A stretch of DNA of 64,000 nt from contig CP173058.1 in NCBI GenBank assembly GCA_044772875.1, positions 2,852,001 to 2,916,000 on the forward strand, read 5' to 3'. The first letter of the stretch is position 1. Every line of letters begins with the position of its first letter. Source of the stretch: Morganella morganii_D (lineage in GTDB: Bacteria; Pseudomonadota; Gammaproteobacteria; Enterobacterales; Enterobacteriaceae). Shown one piece after another: positions 42,888 to 52,190 of the stretch. The notes under the pieces were generated by a model. That model was not told the origin of the DNA. It searched no databases and saw nothing but the letters and a program-made list of their open reading frames with translations. Made by a program: the position numbers and the translations under genes.

Positions 42888-45663
42888 AATGACCTTCGCC
42901 GGTGCGGTGCTGATCCTCACCGGCTGTACCGCTGTCAGCACAACCGGTACAGATAACCATCCGCTGCCGCAGCGCAGTGATTTACAGCACATCCGCCTGG
43001 CAAACGGGATGAATGTGTATCTGCTGTCACGCCCGCAGCCGGGCGCGGAACTGCGGCTGCTGGTGGAAAGCGGTTCATTGCAGGAAACAGAAGAACAGCG
43101 CGGTCTGGCACATTTCACCGAACATATGGCCTTTAAAGGCACCACTCATTTTCCGGACACCCAAAGTTTTAAACAGCTGGAAAAACAAGGGCTGAATCTC
43201 GGCAGCCACGTGAATGCCGCCACCAGCCTCAATTCCACTGTCTATAAACTGTCATTACCGCAGGCCACGCCGGAACAGATTCAGACCGGTTTACAGGTTC
43301 TCGCCGACTGGGCGCAGGGCATGACTTTTGACCCTGATGCCTTTGATAAAGAACGCTCCGTGATTATTGAGGAGTGGCGTCTGCGCCAGGGCATCGGCTT
43401 CCGCATCAATAATGCCCTTGAACAGCTTCGTTATGCGGGCAGTCTTTATGCGGAGCGTGATCCGATCGGGTTACTGGATGTGATCCGCCATGCGCCGGTC
43501 AGTACGGCAAAAGACTATTATCAGACCTGGTATCAGCCGCAGCGCATGAGTCTGGTGGTTATCGGACAGTTTAACCGCCACGACGTCAGCAATCTGGCGG
43601 AGGCGTATTTTAATCAGCCCGCAAAAAAAGATGCCGCACAGGATGATCCGGCCCGTCAGCGTTTTGCTCCGCAGCCGGGACTGCTGGTAAAACCCATCTT
43701 TGATAAAGAACAGGGGCAGCGCATCATGCAGTTCGCACTGCAAAGAGATATCTGCGCTCCGCTCAACACCCGTGACGGACAGTATGACGACCTGCTGGAT
43801 AATCTCTGGGTGACTATTCTCAACCAGCGCCTGACTGCGCTGGTGGATAACGGGCAGTTACCGGCTGCCAGTATCAATCCGCAGGGAGCCATGCTGGACA
43901 GCCGCCGCCTTCAGCAACTGATGATAGTGCATCCGCAGGGCGGGGATTACCTCGGCAGTATCACCTTATTGTGGACAGAAATTCAGCGCCTGGCGACACA
44001 GCCCGTCACACAGGCAGAGCTGGACGATGCCCGGCAGAGCCTGCTGGCAAAACTCAGTCAGCAGGCCGCCGGGGAATCCCGCTACGGCAATGATTATCTC
44101 GCCGATACCATCACCACCGCACTGGAATACCGGATGCCGGTTCAGGACAAGCGTCAGCAGCTCACCACGGCATGGGAACTGCTCAAACCGGTTACGCCGG
44201 ACACCCTGAAAACCCACGTGAGCGGATTCCTGAACCAGGCATCATCGCGCCTGGCATTGCTCGGGCCGGACACCGAACAGGCGCGCTTTGATGAGAAAGC
44301 CTTCACTGACCGCTGGCAGCAGATCCGGCAGTCCGCCCCGGGACCGTTCTCCCTGACAGTGCGGCAGGTCGCGCTGAATGTCACCCCGGCGGCGGCCGGC
44401 ACCATTGTTCAGGAGCAGACATTGCCGCTGCCGTCCACGGAATCATGGCAGTTATCCAACGGTATCCGGGTGATTGTCCATCAGGATAAAAGCCTGAAAG
44501 ATAATATTCAGATCAATCTGCGTATTCCGGGCGGCCGTTCACTGGAACCCGCCGGACAGGAAGGTTTGACCGACTGGGCACTGAAACTGCCGGAAAGCAG
44601 CGGCTATAGTGAACTGAGTGCCCGCGAACTGACGTTATTCAGCAAACAGCACAGCCTCTCGCTGCGGCCGTACAGTGAGCTGCTGAATCACGGTTTCCGT
44701 GGCGAAGCCCCGCCGGAAGAATTAGACACCCTGCTGAAACTGCTGCATCTGAAGATCACACAGCCGCAGTTCAGCGGCGAAAAATTACTCCGTAATCAGC
44801 AACTGACGCTGGAGAGTCTGAGCAGCACCCCGGTGGAGCGCCGCTTCCTGGATGCCATTAACCGCGAAAGCCATACTAACGGTGAACGTCTGGTGATAAA
44901 TGAAAACGGCGGCTGGCGTCAGTTTACTGCCGCACAATTACAACGTAATCACCGTCTCCTGCTCAGTCCGGTACAGGACATGACACTGGTGATCAGCGGT
45001 GCGGCGGATAAAAAACAGATAAAACAGGCTGTTGAGAAATGGATCGCCACCCTGCCTGCTTCCGGGCAGCACCTGCAATGGCGGGATCCGGCTATTGCGC
45101 CTAAAATGCAATCCTTCAGCCGGACTTACCCGATAGCCAGTTCCGATAAAACGATGGTGAGTATTCAGTACGCCGCCCCGGCACAGTGGTCACAGAAAGA
45201 AAGCCTGACGCTGCAACTGGCCGACAGCATCATCAGCAAACAGTTGCGTGGTGCATTGCGGGAACAGGCGGGCGGTATTTACGCCCTGAGTTTCTCCTCC
45301 ATGCTGGCAAAACTGCCCGCGCCGTACTACAGTGCCCGGCTGAATTTCACCACAGATCCTCAGCGCGCCGCAGAGATGACCGTATTAAGCCGGAATGTGC
45401 TGAAAGCGCTGAAAACAGACGGTGTGAGTGACAATGCCCTGAAAGAGGCTAAAGCCAACTGGTTACTGGAAAAACAGCAGGCTTATCAGAGTGCGGCTTT
45501 CTGGACAGAATCACTGTCTCAGATTGCCGGGGATGACAATGAATTTCCCCGGATAACCGCAGAAGAGGCGTTAATTAATCAGATTACCACAGAGGATATA
45601 AACCGGGCATTATCCCGCTACAGCGGTGAGAATGAAAAATTATTTATGCTCACGCCGCCATAA
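42877..45663 (+). CDS. M16 zinc protease, predicted lipoprotein (PqqL/FusC-like)
   Basis: 928 residues, two M16 half-repeats as in PqqL and pitrilysin. The zinc motif HFTEH (H79-H83) with the distal Glu in ERSVIIEEWR is intact. The N-terminus AGAVLILTGC is a lipobox with Cys at about residue 17 and Thr next, so the enzyme is probably anchored in the outer membrane facing the periplasm; soluble FusC/PqqL have an ordinary signal peptide. In the Fus system this protease degrades imported ferredoxin to release iron. Last gene of the operon, followed by a terminator. Confidence 0.9.
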   Translation: MLYKMTFAGAVLILTGCTAVSTTGTDNHPLPQRSDLQHIRLANGMNVYLLSRPQPGAELRLLVESGSLQETEEQRGLAHFTEHMAFKGTTHFPDTQSFKQLEKQGLNLGSHVNAATSLNSTVYKLSLPQATPEQIQTGLQVLADWAQGMTFDPDAFDKERSVIIEEWRLRQGIGFRINNALEQLRYAGSLYAERDPIGLLDVIRHAPVSTAKDYYQTWYQPQRMSLVVIGQFNRHDVSNLAEAYFNQPAKKDAAQDDPARQRFAPQPGLLVKPIFDKEQGQRIMQFALQRDICAPLNTRDGQYDDLLDNLWVTILNQRLTALVDNGQLPAASINPQGAMLDSRRLQQLMIVHPQGGDYLGSITLLWTEIQRLATQPVTQAELDDARQSLLAKLSQQAAGESRYGNDYLADTITTALEYRMPVQDKRQQLTTAWELLKPVTPDTLKTHVSGFLNQASSRLALLGPDTEQARFDEKAFTDRWQQIRQSAPGPFSLTVRQVALNVTPAAAGTIVQEQTLPLPSTESWQLSNGIRVIVHQDKSLKDNIQINLRIPGGRSLEPAGQEGLTDWALKLPESSGYSELSARELTLFSKQHSLSLRPYSELLNHGFRGEAPPEELDTLLKLLHLKITQPQFSGEKLLRNQQLTLESLSSTPVERRFLDAINRESHTNGERLVINENGGWRQFTAAQLQRNHRLLLSPVQDMTLVISGAADKKQIKQAVEKWIATLPASGQHLQWRDPAIAPKMQSFSRTYPIASSDKTMVSIQYAAPAQWSQKESLTLQLADSIISKQLRGALREQAGGIYALSFSSMLAKLPAPYYSARLNFTTDPQRAAEMTVLSRNVLKALKTDGVSDNALKEAKANWLLEKQQAYQSAAFWTESLSQIAGDDNEFPRITAEEALINQITTEDINRALSRYSGENEKLFMLTPP

Positions 45664-45666
45664 TAT

Positions 45667-45698
45667 AATAAAGCCTCTTAACAGAGGCTTTATTATTT
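45667..45698 (+). terminator. Terminator of the protease operon
   Basis: ATAAAGCCTCT (45668-45678), TAAC loop, AGAGGCTTTAT (45683-45693), then TATTT. It follows the stop directly. Confidence 0.88.
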
Positions 45699-45795
45699 CC
45701 GCTGACTGACAAAAATAACAATCATTGTATTAACGGATAGTGAGAATATATTTTGTGATATATCTCCGTATTATCCCCCGAATGGGGCAGAGATA

Positions 45796-45832
45796 AAAAC
45801 CACTGCCGGGAAATAACACCGGCAGTGGTTTT
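45796..45832. terminator. Terminator of the deo operon
   Basis: Perfect 14-bp arms AAAACCACTGCCGG (45796-45809) and CCGGCAGTGGTTTT (45819-45832) downstream of deoD; works on the minus strand with a U4 end. Confidence 0.85.
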
Positions 45833-45849
45833 ATAATGACTGAAATTAA

Positions 45850-46569
45850 TTACTTCTTATCACCCAGTAAAACAGATTCCAGCGCGATAGTGATCATTTC
45901 ATTAAAGGTGGTCTGACGCTCTTCGGCCGGTAAATTTTCACCGGTACGGATATGATCAGAAACAGTGCAGATAGTCAGTGCTTTCGCGCCGAATTCAGCT
46001 GCCACACCATAGATACCGGCAGCTTCCATTTCCACGCCCAGGATGCCGTATTTTTCCATCACATCAAACATTTGCGGATCCGGTGTATAGAATAAATCCG
46101 CAGAGAAGATATTACCGACGCGCGCCGGAATCCCGGCGGTTTCTGCCGCTTCAACCGCATTACGTACCAGACCGAAATCCGCGATAGCGGCAAAATCATT
46201 ATCTTTGAAACGCAGACGGTTTACTTTGGAATCCGTACTTGCGCCCATACCAATAACCACATCACGCAGCTTAACATCACGGCTGACAGCCCCGCAGGAA
46301 CCGACGCGAATAATAGTTTTCACATCAAACTCGGTGATCAGTTCTTTGGCATAAATGGAGCAGGATGGGATCCCCATACCGTGACCCATCACGGAAATAC
46401 GGCGGCCTTTATAAGTACCGGTAAAACCCAGCATGCCACGCACATTGTTAACTTGTTTAATGTCTTCCAGAAAGTTTTCAGCAATGTATTTTGCACGCAG
46501 CGGATCACCGGGCATCAGAACAACATCAGCAAAATCACCACGTTCGGCATTAATGTGAGGGGTAGCCAT
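45850..46569 (-). CDS. deoD: Purine nucleoside phosphorylase DeoD
   Basis: Hexameric enzyme splitting purine (deoxy)nucleosides to base and (deoxy)ribose-1-phosphate. 239 residues, the E. coli length. Seen: MATPHINAERGDFADVVLMP, GHGMGIPSCSIYAKELI, phosphate-binding GSCGAVS and EMEAAGIYGVA. Last gene of deoCABD; 68 bp after deoB. Confidence 0.98.
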   Translation of the reverse strand: MATPHINAERGDFADVVLMPGDPLRAKYIAENFLEDIKQVNNVRGMLGFTGTYKGRRISVMGHGMGIPSCSIYAKELITEFDVKTIIRVGSCGAVSRDVKLRDVVIGMGASTDSKVNRLRFKDNDFAAIADFGLVRNAVEAAETAGIPARVGNIFSADLFYTPDPQMFDVMEKYGILGVEMEAAGIYGVAAEFGAKALTICTVSDHIRTGENLPAEERQTTFNEMITIALESVLLGDKK

Positions 46570-46637
46570 AAAAAAATCCTTTCAGTCAATCCAAAGGGAA
46601 AGGGCAGACTGACTGTCTGCCCGAAAAAAGAGACACA

Positions 46638-47861
46638 TTACAGCATGTTTTTACCGTAATCCATCGGGGATAAATTAAAATAAGATGCAACTGTCTGCCC
46701 GATATCCGCGAACGTTTCACGATAGCCCAGTGAACCCGGTTTTACTTTTGGTCCGTAAACCAGAACCGGAATATGTTCGCGGGTATGATCAGTGCCCGGC
46801 CAGGTCGGGTCACAGCCGTGGTCAGCGGTCAGGATCAGAATATCGTCCTCTTTCACCAGCTTCAGCATTTCCGGCAGACGACGGTCAAACAGTTCCAGCG
46901 CAGCGGCATAGCCCGCCACATCACGGCGGTGGCCATAGGAGGAATCGAAGTCAACAAAGTTGGTAAACACGATGGTGTTATCGCCCGCCAGTTTCATCTC
47001 TTCCAGTGACGCGTCAAACAGAGCATCAATCCCGGTTGCTTTCACTTTTTTGGTGATACCGACATGAGCATAGATATCCGCAATTTTACCGATGGACACC
47101 ACTTCGCCCTGCTTTTCCTCCGCCAGTTTTTGCAGCATGGTCGCTGACGGTGGTTCTACCGCGTAGTCGTGGCGGTTACCGGTACGTTCAAATGAACCGG
47201 CTTTCTCTCCGGTAAACGGACGCGCAATCACACGACCGATGTTATAACCGCCTTTGGTCAGTTCTTCACGGGCGATTTCACACAGCTCATACAGTTTTTC
47301 CAGGCCGTAAGTTTCTTCGTGGCAGGCAATCTGGAAAACGGAATCCGCAGAGGTATAAAAAATCGGTTTGCCGGTTTTCATATGCTCTTCGCCGAGCTGA
47401 TCGAGGATCACGGTTCCGGATGAGTGGCAGTTACCGAGGTAACCCGGCAGAGCGGCGCGCTTAACGAGAATATCCAGCAATTCCTGCGGGAAGCTGTTTT
47501 CATGATCACTGAAATAGCCCCAGTCAAACAAAACCGGAACCCCGGCAATTTCCCAGTGGCCGGACGGGGTATCTTTACCGGAGGATAATTCCCCGGCGTA
47601 GCCGTATGCGCCGATAATTTCCGCATCTTTATCCAGACCTTCCGGGAAGTGTCCGGTGGATTCTTCCGCTGCTTTACCCAGCCCCAGCCGGGACAGATTC
47701 GGCAGATGCAGCGGGCCTTTACGGCCTGTGTCTGCTTCACCGCGGGCACAGACCTGTGCAATATGACCTAACGTGTCAGCACCGGTATCGCCGAAATCAG
47801 CGGCATCATGTGCTGCGCCGATACCGAATGAATCCAGCACCATAATAAATGTACGTTTCAT
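46638..47861 (-). CDS. deoB: Phosphopentomutase DeoB
   Basis: Interconverts (deoxy)ribose-1- and 5-phosphate, linking the phosphorylases to DeoC. 407 residues. The alkaline-phosphatase-type metal site shows FIMVLDSFGIGAAHDAADFG at the start and TADHGCDPTWPGTDHTREHI at the end; the threonine nucleophile lies in KDTPSGHWE. ATG 47861 has AGGAG upstream; in-frame residues up to 47915 are not conserved. Confidence 0.98.
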   Translation of the reverse strand: MKRTFIMVLDSFGIGAAHDAADFGDTGADTLGHIAQVCARGEADTGRKGPLHLPNLSRLGLGKAAEESTGHFPEGLDKDAEIIGAYGYAGELSSGKDTPSGHWEIAGVPVLFDWGYFSDHENSFPQELLDILVKRAALPGYLGNCHSSGTVILDQLGEEHMKTGKPIFYTSADSVFQIACHEETYGLEKLYELCEIAREELTKGGYNIGRVIARPFTGEKAGSFERTGNRHDYAVEPPSATMLQKLAEEKQGEVVSIGKIADIYAHVGITKKVKATGIDALFDASLEEMKLAGDNTIVFTNFVDFDSSYGHRRDVAGYAAALELFDRRLPEMLKLVKEDDILILTADHGCDPTWPGTDHTREHIPVLVYGPKVKPGSLGYRETFADIGQTVASYFNLSPMDYGKNML

Positions 47862-47923
47862 ACTTCTCTCCTGTGTCAGATCACGCCGGTATACAGGGCT
47901 CCGCGTGAATAACAAAATTGTTC

Positions 47924-49246
47924 TTATTCGCTGATACGACGGTAAATCAGCGGGGTATCTGTAACCGGATTTTCGCTGAGTGTGACAGCCTGACGCACCG
48001 CCTGAGCAGCTTCATTCCACGCGGCTTCGTTGTTGGCATGGATCATCGCCAGCGGCATCTGTCCGTCAGCAACACTGTTGATCGGCGCGATATCGCTTAA
48101 TCCGACGCTGTAATCAATCGGGTCGCCGGCCTTACGGCGTCCGCCGCCCAGTGAAACAACCGCCATACCCAGTGCGCGGGTATCCATCGCGGTTACAATC
48201 CCTTCTGTCTCAGCATAGACCGGCTTACTGAGTACTGCCGATGGCAAATAGTGCGAATAGCGTTCGATAAAATCAGCCGGTCCCCGCTGTGCGGCTACCA
48301 TCCGGCCGAAAATTTCTGCCGCTTTACCATTATCCAGCACCTGCTGCAGTTTTGCTTCCGCCTCTGTGCGGTCATCTGCCAGGCCGCCGGAAACCAGCAT
48401 CTCTTTACACAACGCCATGGTGACTTCATACAGACGCGGATTACGGTACTCTCCGGTCAGGAAACGTACCGCTTCACGTACTTCCACCGCATTACCGGCG
48501 CCGGATGCCAGTACCTGGTTCATGTCGGTCAGCAGAGCGGTCGTCCGGCAGCCCGCGCCGTTGGCAACCTGTACGATTGCCTGCGCCAGCTGCTCTGATA
48601 ATTCATATGCCGGCATAAATGCACCGGAGCCGACTTTCACATCCATCACCAGCGCATCCAGGCCTTCAGCCAGCTTTTTACCGAGGATAGAGGCGGTGAT
48701 CAGCGGGATGGAATCCACGGTTGCTGTAATGTCGCGGGTAGCATAGAAACGCTTGTCCGCGGGTGCCAGTGAGTTGGTCTGGCCGATAATCGCCACACCG
48801 GTCTCTTTGATGATACGCCGGAAGGTTTCATCATCCGGGAAAATATCAAAGCCCGGGATCGCTTCCAGTTTGTCGAGCGTACCGCCGGTATGTCCCAGGC
48901 CGCGGCCGGAAATCATCGGGATATAGCCGCCACAGGCAGCCACCATCGGCCCGAGCATCAGGGACGTCACATCCCCCACACCGCCGGTGGAATGTTTATC
49001 CACAACCGGTCCCGGTAAATTAAGGTTTTTCCAGTCCAGCACCGAGCCGGAATCCCGCATCGCCAGTGTCAGCGAGACACGCTCCTGCGGGTTCATATCA
49101 TGGAAACAGATGGTCATCGCCAGCGCGGCAATTTGTCCCTCAGAGACTGAATTATCACGCACGCCGTTAATAAAGAAACGGATTTCTTCATCAGAGAGCG
49201 GATGTCCGTCCCGTTTTTTGCGAATGATTTCCTGAGCCAGAAACAC
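47924..49246 (-). CDS. deoA: Thymidine phosphorylase DeoA
   Basis: Splits thymidine and deoxyuridine to base and deoxyribose-1-phosphate. 440 residues from GTG 49246, which has AAGGAG seven bases upstream and gives the E. coli length; the longer reading frame to 49318 is rejected. Signature DKHSTGGVGDVTSLMLGPMV and SGRGLGHTGGTLDKLE are present. Second gene of the operon. Confidence 0.98.
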   Translation of the reverse strand: MFLAQEIIRKKRDGHPLSDEEIRFFINGVRDNSVSEGQIAALAMTICFHDMNPQERVSLTLAMRDSGSVLDWKNLNLPGPVVDKHSTGGVGDVTSLMLGPMVAACGGYIPMISGRGLGHTGGTLDKLEAIPGFDIFPDDETFRRIIKETGVAIIGQTNSLAPADKRFYATRDITATVDSIPLITASILGKKLAEGLDALVMDVKVGSGAFMPAYELSEQLAQAIVQVANGAGCRTTALLTDMNQVLASGAGNAVEVREAVRFLTGEYRNPRLYEVTMALCKEMLVSGGLADDRTEAEAKLQQVLDNGKAAEIFGRMVAAQRGPADFIERYSHYLPSAVLSKPVYAETEGIVTAMDTRALGMAVVSLGGGRRKAGDPIDYSVGLSDIAPINSVADGQMPLAMIHANNEAAWNEAAQAVRQAVTLSENPVTDTPLIYRRISE

Positions 49247-49337
49247 TGTAATCTCCTTAAAATACCGGGTCCGTCCCGGCACCTCCGGTACCGGGGTAAT
49301 CAGGGAACCGGGCAGCAAAGGCTGCCGGTAAGCGTGA

Positions 49338-50117
49338 TTAATACTTGCTGTCAGATTTGGCGTCTGCGTAGCCCAGCGCGTTGAGCAGGCTGGCTAACAG
49401 GCCGGATGCGCCAAAGCGGAAATGACGGGAGTCGGCCCAGCCTTCACCCATGATACGGTCAGCCATCGCCAGATACTGCGCAGCTTCTTCCGCAGTGCGG
49501 ACACCACCGGCCGGTTTGAAACCAACGGTTTTACCAGCGCCCATATCACGGATCACAGTCATCATGATTTCCGCTGTTTCCGGCGTTGCATTAACCGGCA
49601 CTTTACCGGTAGAAGTTTTAATAAAGTCAGCACCGGCTTTGATGGCAATTTCGGATGCCTGACGAATTAACGCCGGATCTTTCAGCTCACCACTTTCGAT
49701 GATCACTTTCAGCAGCACATTGTGTTTTGCACAGGCTTCTTTGCAGGCTTTCACCATGTCAAAACCAACCTGTGTATTACCGGCCATCAGAGCGCGGTAC
49801 GGGAACACCACATCCACATCATCTGCGCCGTAAGCGATCGCGGCATTGGTTTCAGCCAGCGCAATCTCAATATCATCATTACCATGAGGGAAGTTGGTGA
49901 CAGTTGCGATACGCACTTCCGGCGTACCCTGCTCACGCAGAACTTTACGGGCTAACGGGATAAAACGCGGATAAATGCAGACAGCCGCAGTCTGGCCTGC
50001 CGGGCTTTTCGCCTGATGACACAGTGCAGTGACTTTCGCGTCAGTATCATCATCATTCAGGGTGGTTAAATCCATTAAAGACAGCGCACGCTGCGCTGCG
50101 GCGGTTAAATCGGTCAT
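49338..50117 (-). CDS. deoC: Deoxyribose-phosphate aldolase DeoC
   Basis: Cleaves deoxyribose-5-phosphate to glyceraldehyde-3-phosphate and acetaldehyde. 259 residues, TIM barrel; the Schiff-base lysine is in FIKTSTGKVPV and the second lysine in VGFKPAGGVRT. ATG 50117 with GGAGAG upstream. First gene of deoCABD. Confidence 0.98.
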   Translation of the reverse strand: MTDLTAAAQRALSLMDLTTLNDDDTDAKVTALCHQAKSPAGQTAAVCIYPRFIPLARKVLREQGTPEVRIATVTNFPHGNDDIEIALAETNAAIAYGADDVDVVFPYRALMAGNTQVGFDMVKACKEACAKHNVLLKVIIESGELKDPALIRQASEIAIKAGADFIKTSTGKVPVNATPETAEIMMTVIRDMGAGKTVGFKPAGGVRTAEEAAQYLAMADRIMGEGWADSRHFRFGASGLLASLLNALGYADAKSDSKY

Positions 50118-50342
50118 AAAACTCTCCAACGTATGTCTGCGCCGTTACCGGGCAGACGCAATATCTGAACGATGCAAAATGTGTTGGCGAGCGGGACTTG
50201 GTTCCGTGAAGACGTTGCCTCTCCTGTAATAAGAGTTAACGCTGAGATCCTTCTCACCGCGCTGTAATACAGGTGACTGATAAACAGAATCACCGAATCC
50301 GTTACATGGTATCCATGCCTTATTGGAGCATGTCTTGGCGCT

Positions 50343-50416
50343 ATAATACGCGCCTTTCATCACGTTTATATAACAGCATTTACATCAGTACATATAATTG
50401 TGTGATTAATATCACA
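50343..50416 (-). promoter_or_regulatory. deo promoter with perfect CRP box
   Basis: TGTGATTAATATCACA (50401-50416) is a perfect CRP palindrome TGTGA-N6-TCACA. On the minus strand TATTAT (50348-50343) can serve as -10, which puts the CRP centre near -72, a class I position. The 448-bp gap shows no DeoR palindrome TGTTAGAATTCTAACA by eye. Confidence 0.6.
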
Positions 50417-50526
50417 TTAATAACCCGATATGCACAAAACGGCAGCACATATTCACGGCATAGTATAGCGCAGGAAACAAATAAACAGGGAGAGACAGAA
50501 AAACAAGTACACTAAATCAGTGAAGC

Positions 50527-50553
50527 GCACAGGTGAACCGGGTTCACCTGTGC
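50527..50553 (-). terminator. Hairpin after the nucleoside transporter
   Basis: GCACAGGTGAAC (50527-50538) and GTTCACCTGTGC (50542-50553) are perfect 12-bp arms with a three-base loop, 12 bp after the stop. It lacks a U tract. Confidence 0.55.
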
Positions 50554-50564
50554 AGGAAGCGCAG

Positions 50565-51842
50565 TTACAGCGCCAGGAAGAAACCGGCGATAGTTGCACT
50601 CATCAGGTTGGAGAGTGTACCGGCCATCACAGCTTTCATACCCAGACGTGCCACGTCTTTACGGCGGTTAGGCGCCATACCGCCCAGCCCCCCCAGCAGG
50701 ATCGCGACTGAAGACAGGTTGGCGAAGCCGCACAGAGCAAAGGAGATAATCGCTTTGGTGTGATCAGACAGCGGCTGTAAACCGGCAGCAATGACCTGTG
50801 CATCCGGCTTCATGTATTCACCGAAGTTCATATAAGCGACAAACTCATTCACCACAATTTTCTGTCCGATGAAAGAACCGGCTGTCATTGCCTCGCTCCA
50901 TGGTACACCGATCAGGAAGGCAATTGGTGAGAAGAGCCAGCCGAGGATCAGTTCCAGTGATAACTGCGGATAATCAAACCAGCCGCCGACACCACTTAAG
51001 ATCCCGTTGATTAAGGCGATCAGTGCGATAAACGCCAGCAGCATTGCACCTACGTTCAGTGCCAGTTGCATACCGGAAGATGCACCACCCGCAGCCGCAT
51101 CGATGAGGTTTGCAGGGCGTTCTTCTTCTGCCATACCGGCCATTGCTTCACGACGGTCATCGAAATGCTCGGTTTCCGGCACCATCAGTTTTGCAAACAG
51201 CAGACCACCCGGAGCCGCCATAAAGGATGCTGCGATCAGGTACTCCAGCGGTACCCCCATCTGCGCATACCCGGCGAGAACAGAACCCGCCACAGATGCC
51301 AGACCACCACACATCACCGCAAACAGTTCGGAGTTGGTCATCCCGGAGATATACGGACGTACCACCAGCGGGGCCTCGGTTTGTCCCACAAAGATATTGG
51401 CTGTCGCGGACAGAGATTCGGTACGGGATGTGCCCAGCAGTTTTTGTAAGCCGCCGCCGAGAATTTTAATCACAAACTGCATAATACCGAGGTAATACAG
51501 AACGGCAATCAGCGAGGAGAAGAACACAATAACCGGCAGAACACGCAGGGCAAAGACAAAACCACCGCCGCCGAATACCTCAAACATTTTGTCAGATACC
51601 AGACCGCCGAAAATAAAGTCCATCCCTTTCTGGCCGTAGCCAATAACGCTGGCAACACCGTCAGACATTGCAAGAAGGATTTTGCGTCCCATCGGGACAT
51701 AAAGAACCAGCGCGCCGATCAGCACCTGAATAATAAAGGCACCGGTGACAGTCCGCAGTTTGATTGCCCGGCGATCACTTGAAAACAGCACTGCGATAAA
51801 GATCAGTGCTGCCATCCCGACCAGACTCATAAGGAGTTGCAT
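50565..51842 (-). CDS. CNT-family nucleoside transporter (NupX/PsuT-like)
   Basis: 425 residues, about ten membrane segments. GQTEAPLVVRPYISGMTNSE, GVPWSEAMTAGSFIGQKIVV and NEFVAYMNFGEY are concentrative nucleoside transporter motifs that bind nucleoside and the coupling ion. The sequence is closer to E. coli YeiJ/YeiM (NupX/PsuT) than to NupC. ATG 51842; an in-frame GTG at 51860 is less likely. It lies directly upstream of deoCABD on the same strand, so uptake and catabolism are neighbours, unlike in E. coli. Confidence 0.88.
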   Translation of the reverse strand: MQLLMSLVGMAALIFIAVLFSSDRRAIKLRTVTGAFIIQVLIGALVLYVPMGRKILLAMSDGVASVIGYGQKGMDFIFGGLVSDKMFEVFGGGGFVFALRVLPVIVFFSSLIAVLYYLGIMQFVIKILGGGLQKLLGTSRTESLSATANIFVGQTEAPLVVRPYISGMTNSELFAVMCGGLASVAGSVLAGYAQMGVPLEYLIAASFMAAPGGLLFAKLMVPETEHFDDRREAMAGMAEEERPANLIDAAAGGASSGMQLALNVGAMLLAFIALIALINGILSGVGGWFDYPQLSLELILGWLFSPIAFLIGVPWSEAMTAGSFIGQKIVVNEFVAYMNFGEYMKPDAQVIAAGLQPLSDHTKAIISFALCGFANLSSVAILLGGLGGMAPNRRKDVARLGMKAVMAGTLSNLMSATIAGFFLAL

Positions 51843-51920
51843 GGAAGTATCCCTGTTCACGATAATGTAGATTAATAGTCCTGTTCCGCATGCAGCTCAG
51901 AGCAGGACCCTGTGGCGCTG

Positions 51921-51962
51921 ATTATACCCGGTCAGTCCGGCCAACAATCAACTTGCGTCACA
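51921..51962 (-). promoter_or_regulatory. Promoter with CRP-like box before the nucleoside transporter
   Basis: Minus-strand TATAAT (51926-51921) and, centred about 40 bases upstream of the inferred start, TGTGACGCAAGTTGAT (51962-51947), a CRP site with one perfect half. This is a class II arrangement. The rest of the 350-bp gap to yjjV shows no gene. Confidence 0.5.
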
Positions 51963-52190
51963 AATAACGACTGAAAAAAGTAACAAAAAATACAAAAACA
52001 TGATGATAATCACATTATTCAACTGTTTTACCCTGAAAATCAGCCGTGCAGGCCGGGAATTGACGGATATTTGACCAGATAACTAACATGAAATAACATC
52101 CGCTTACAATTGTAGGTGATTTCAGATGTTTTGGCACACAAAATGCAGGCTGCAACAGAACAAAATCGCGGAAAAATCGATTCAGAAATT

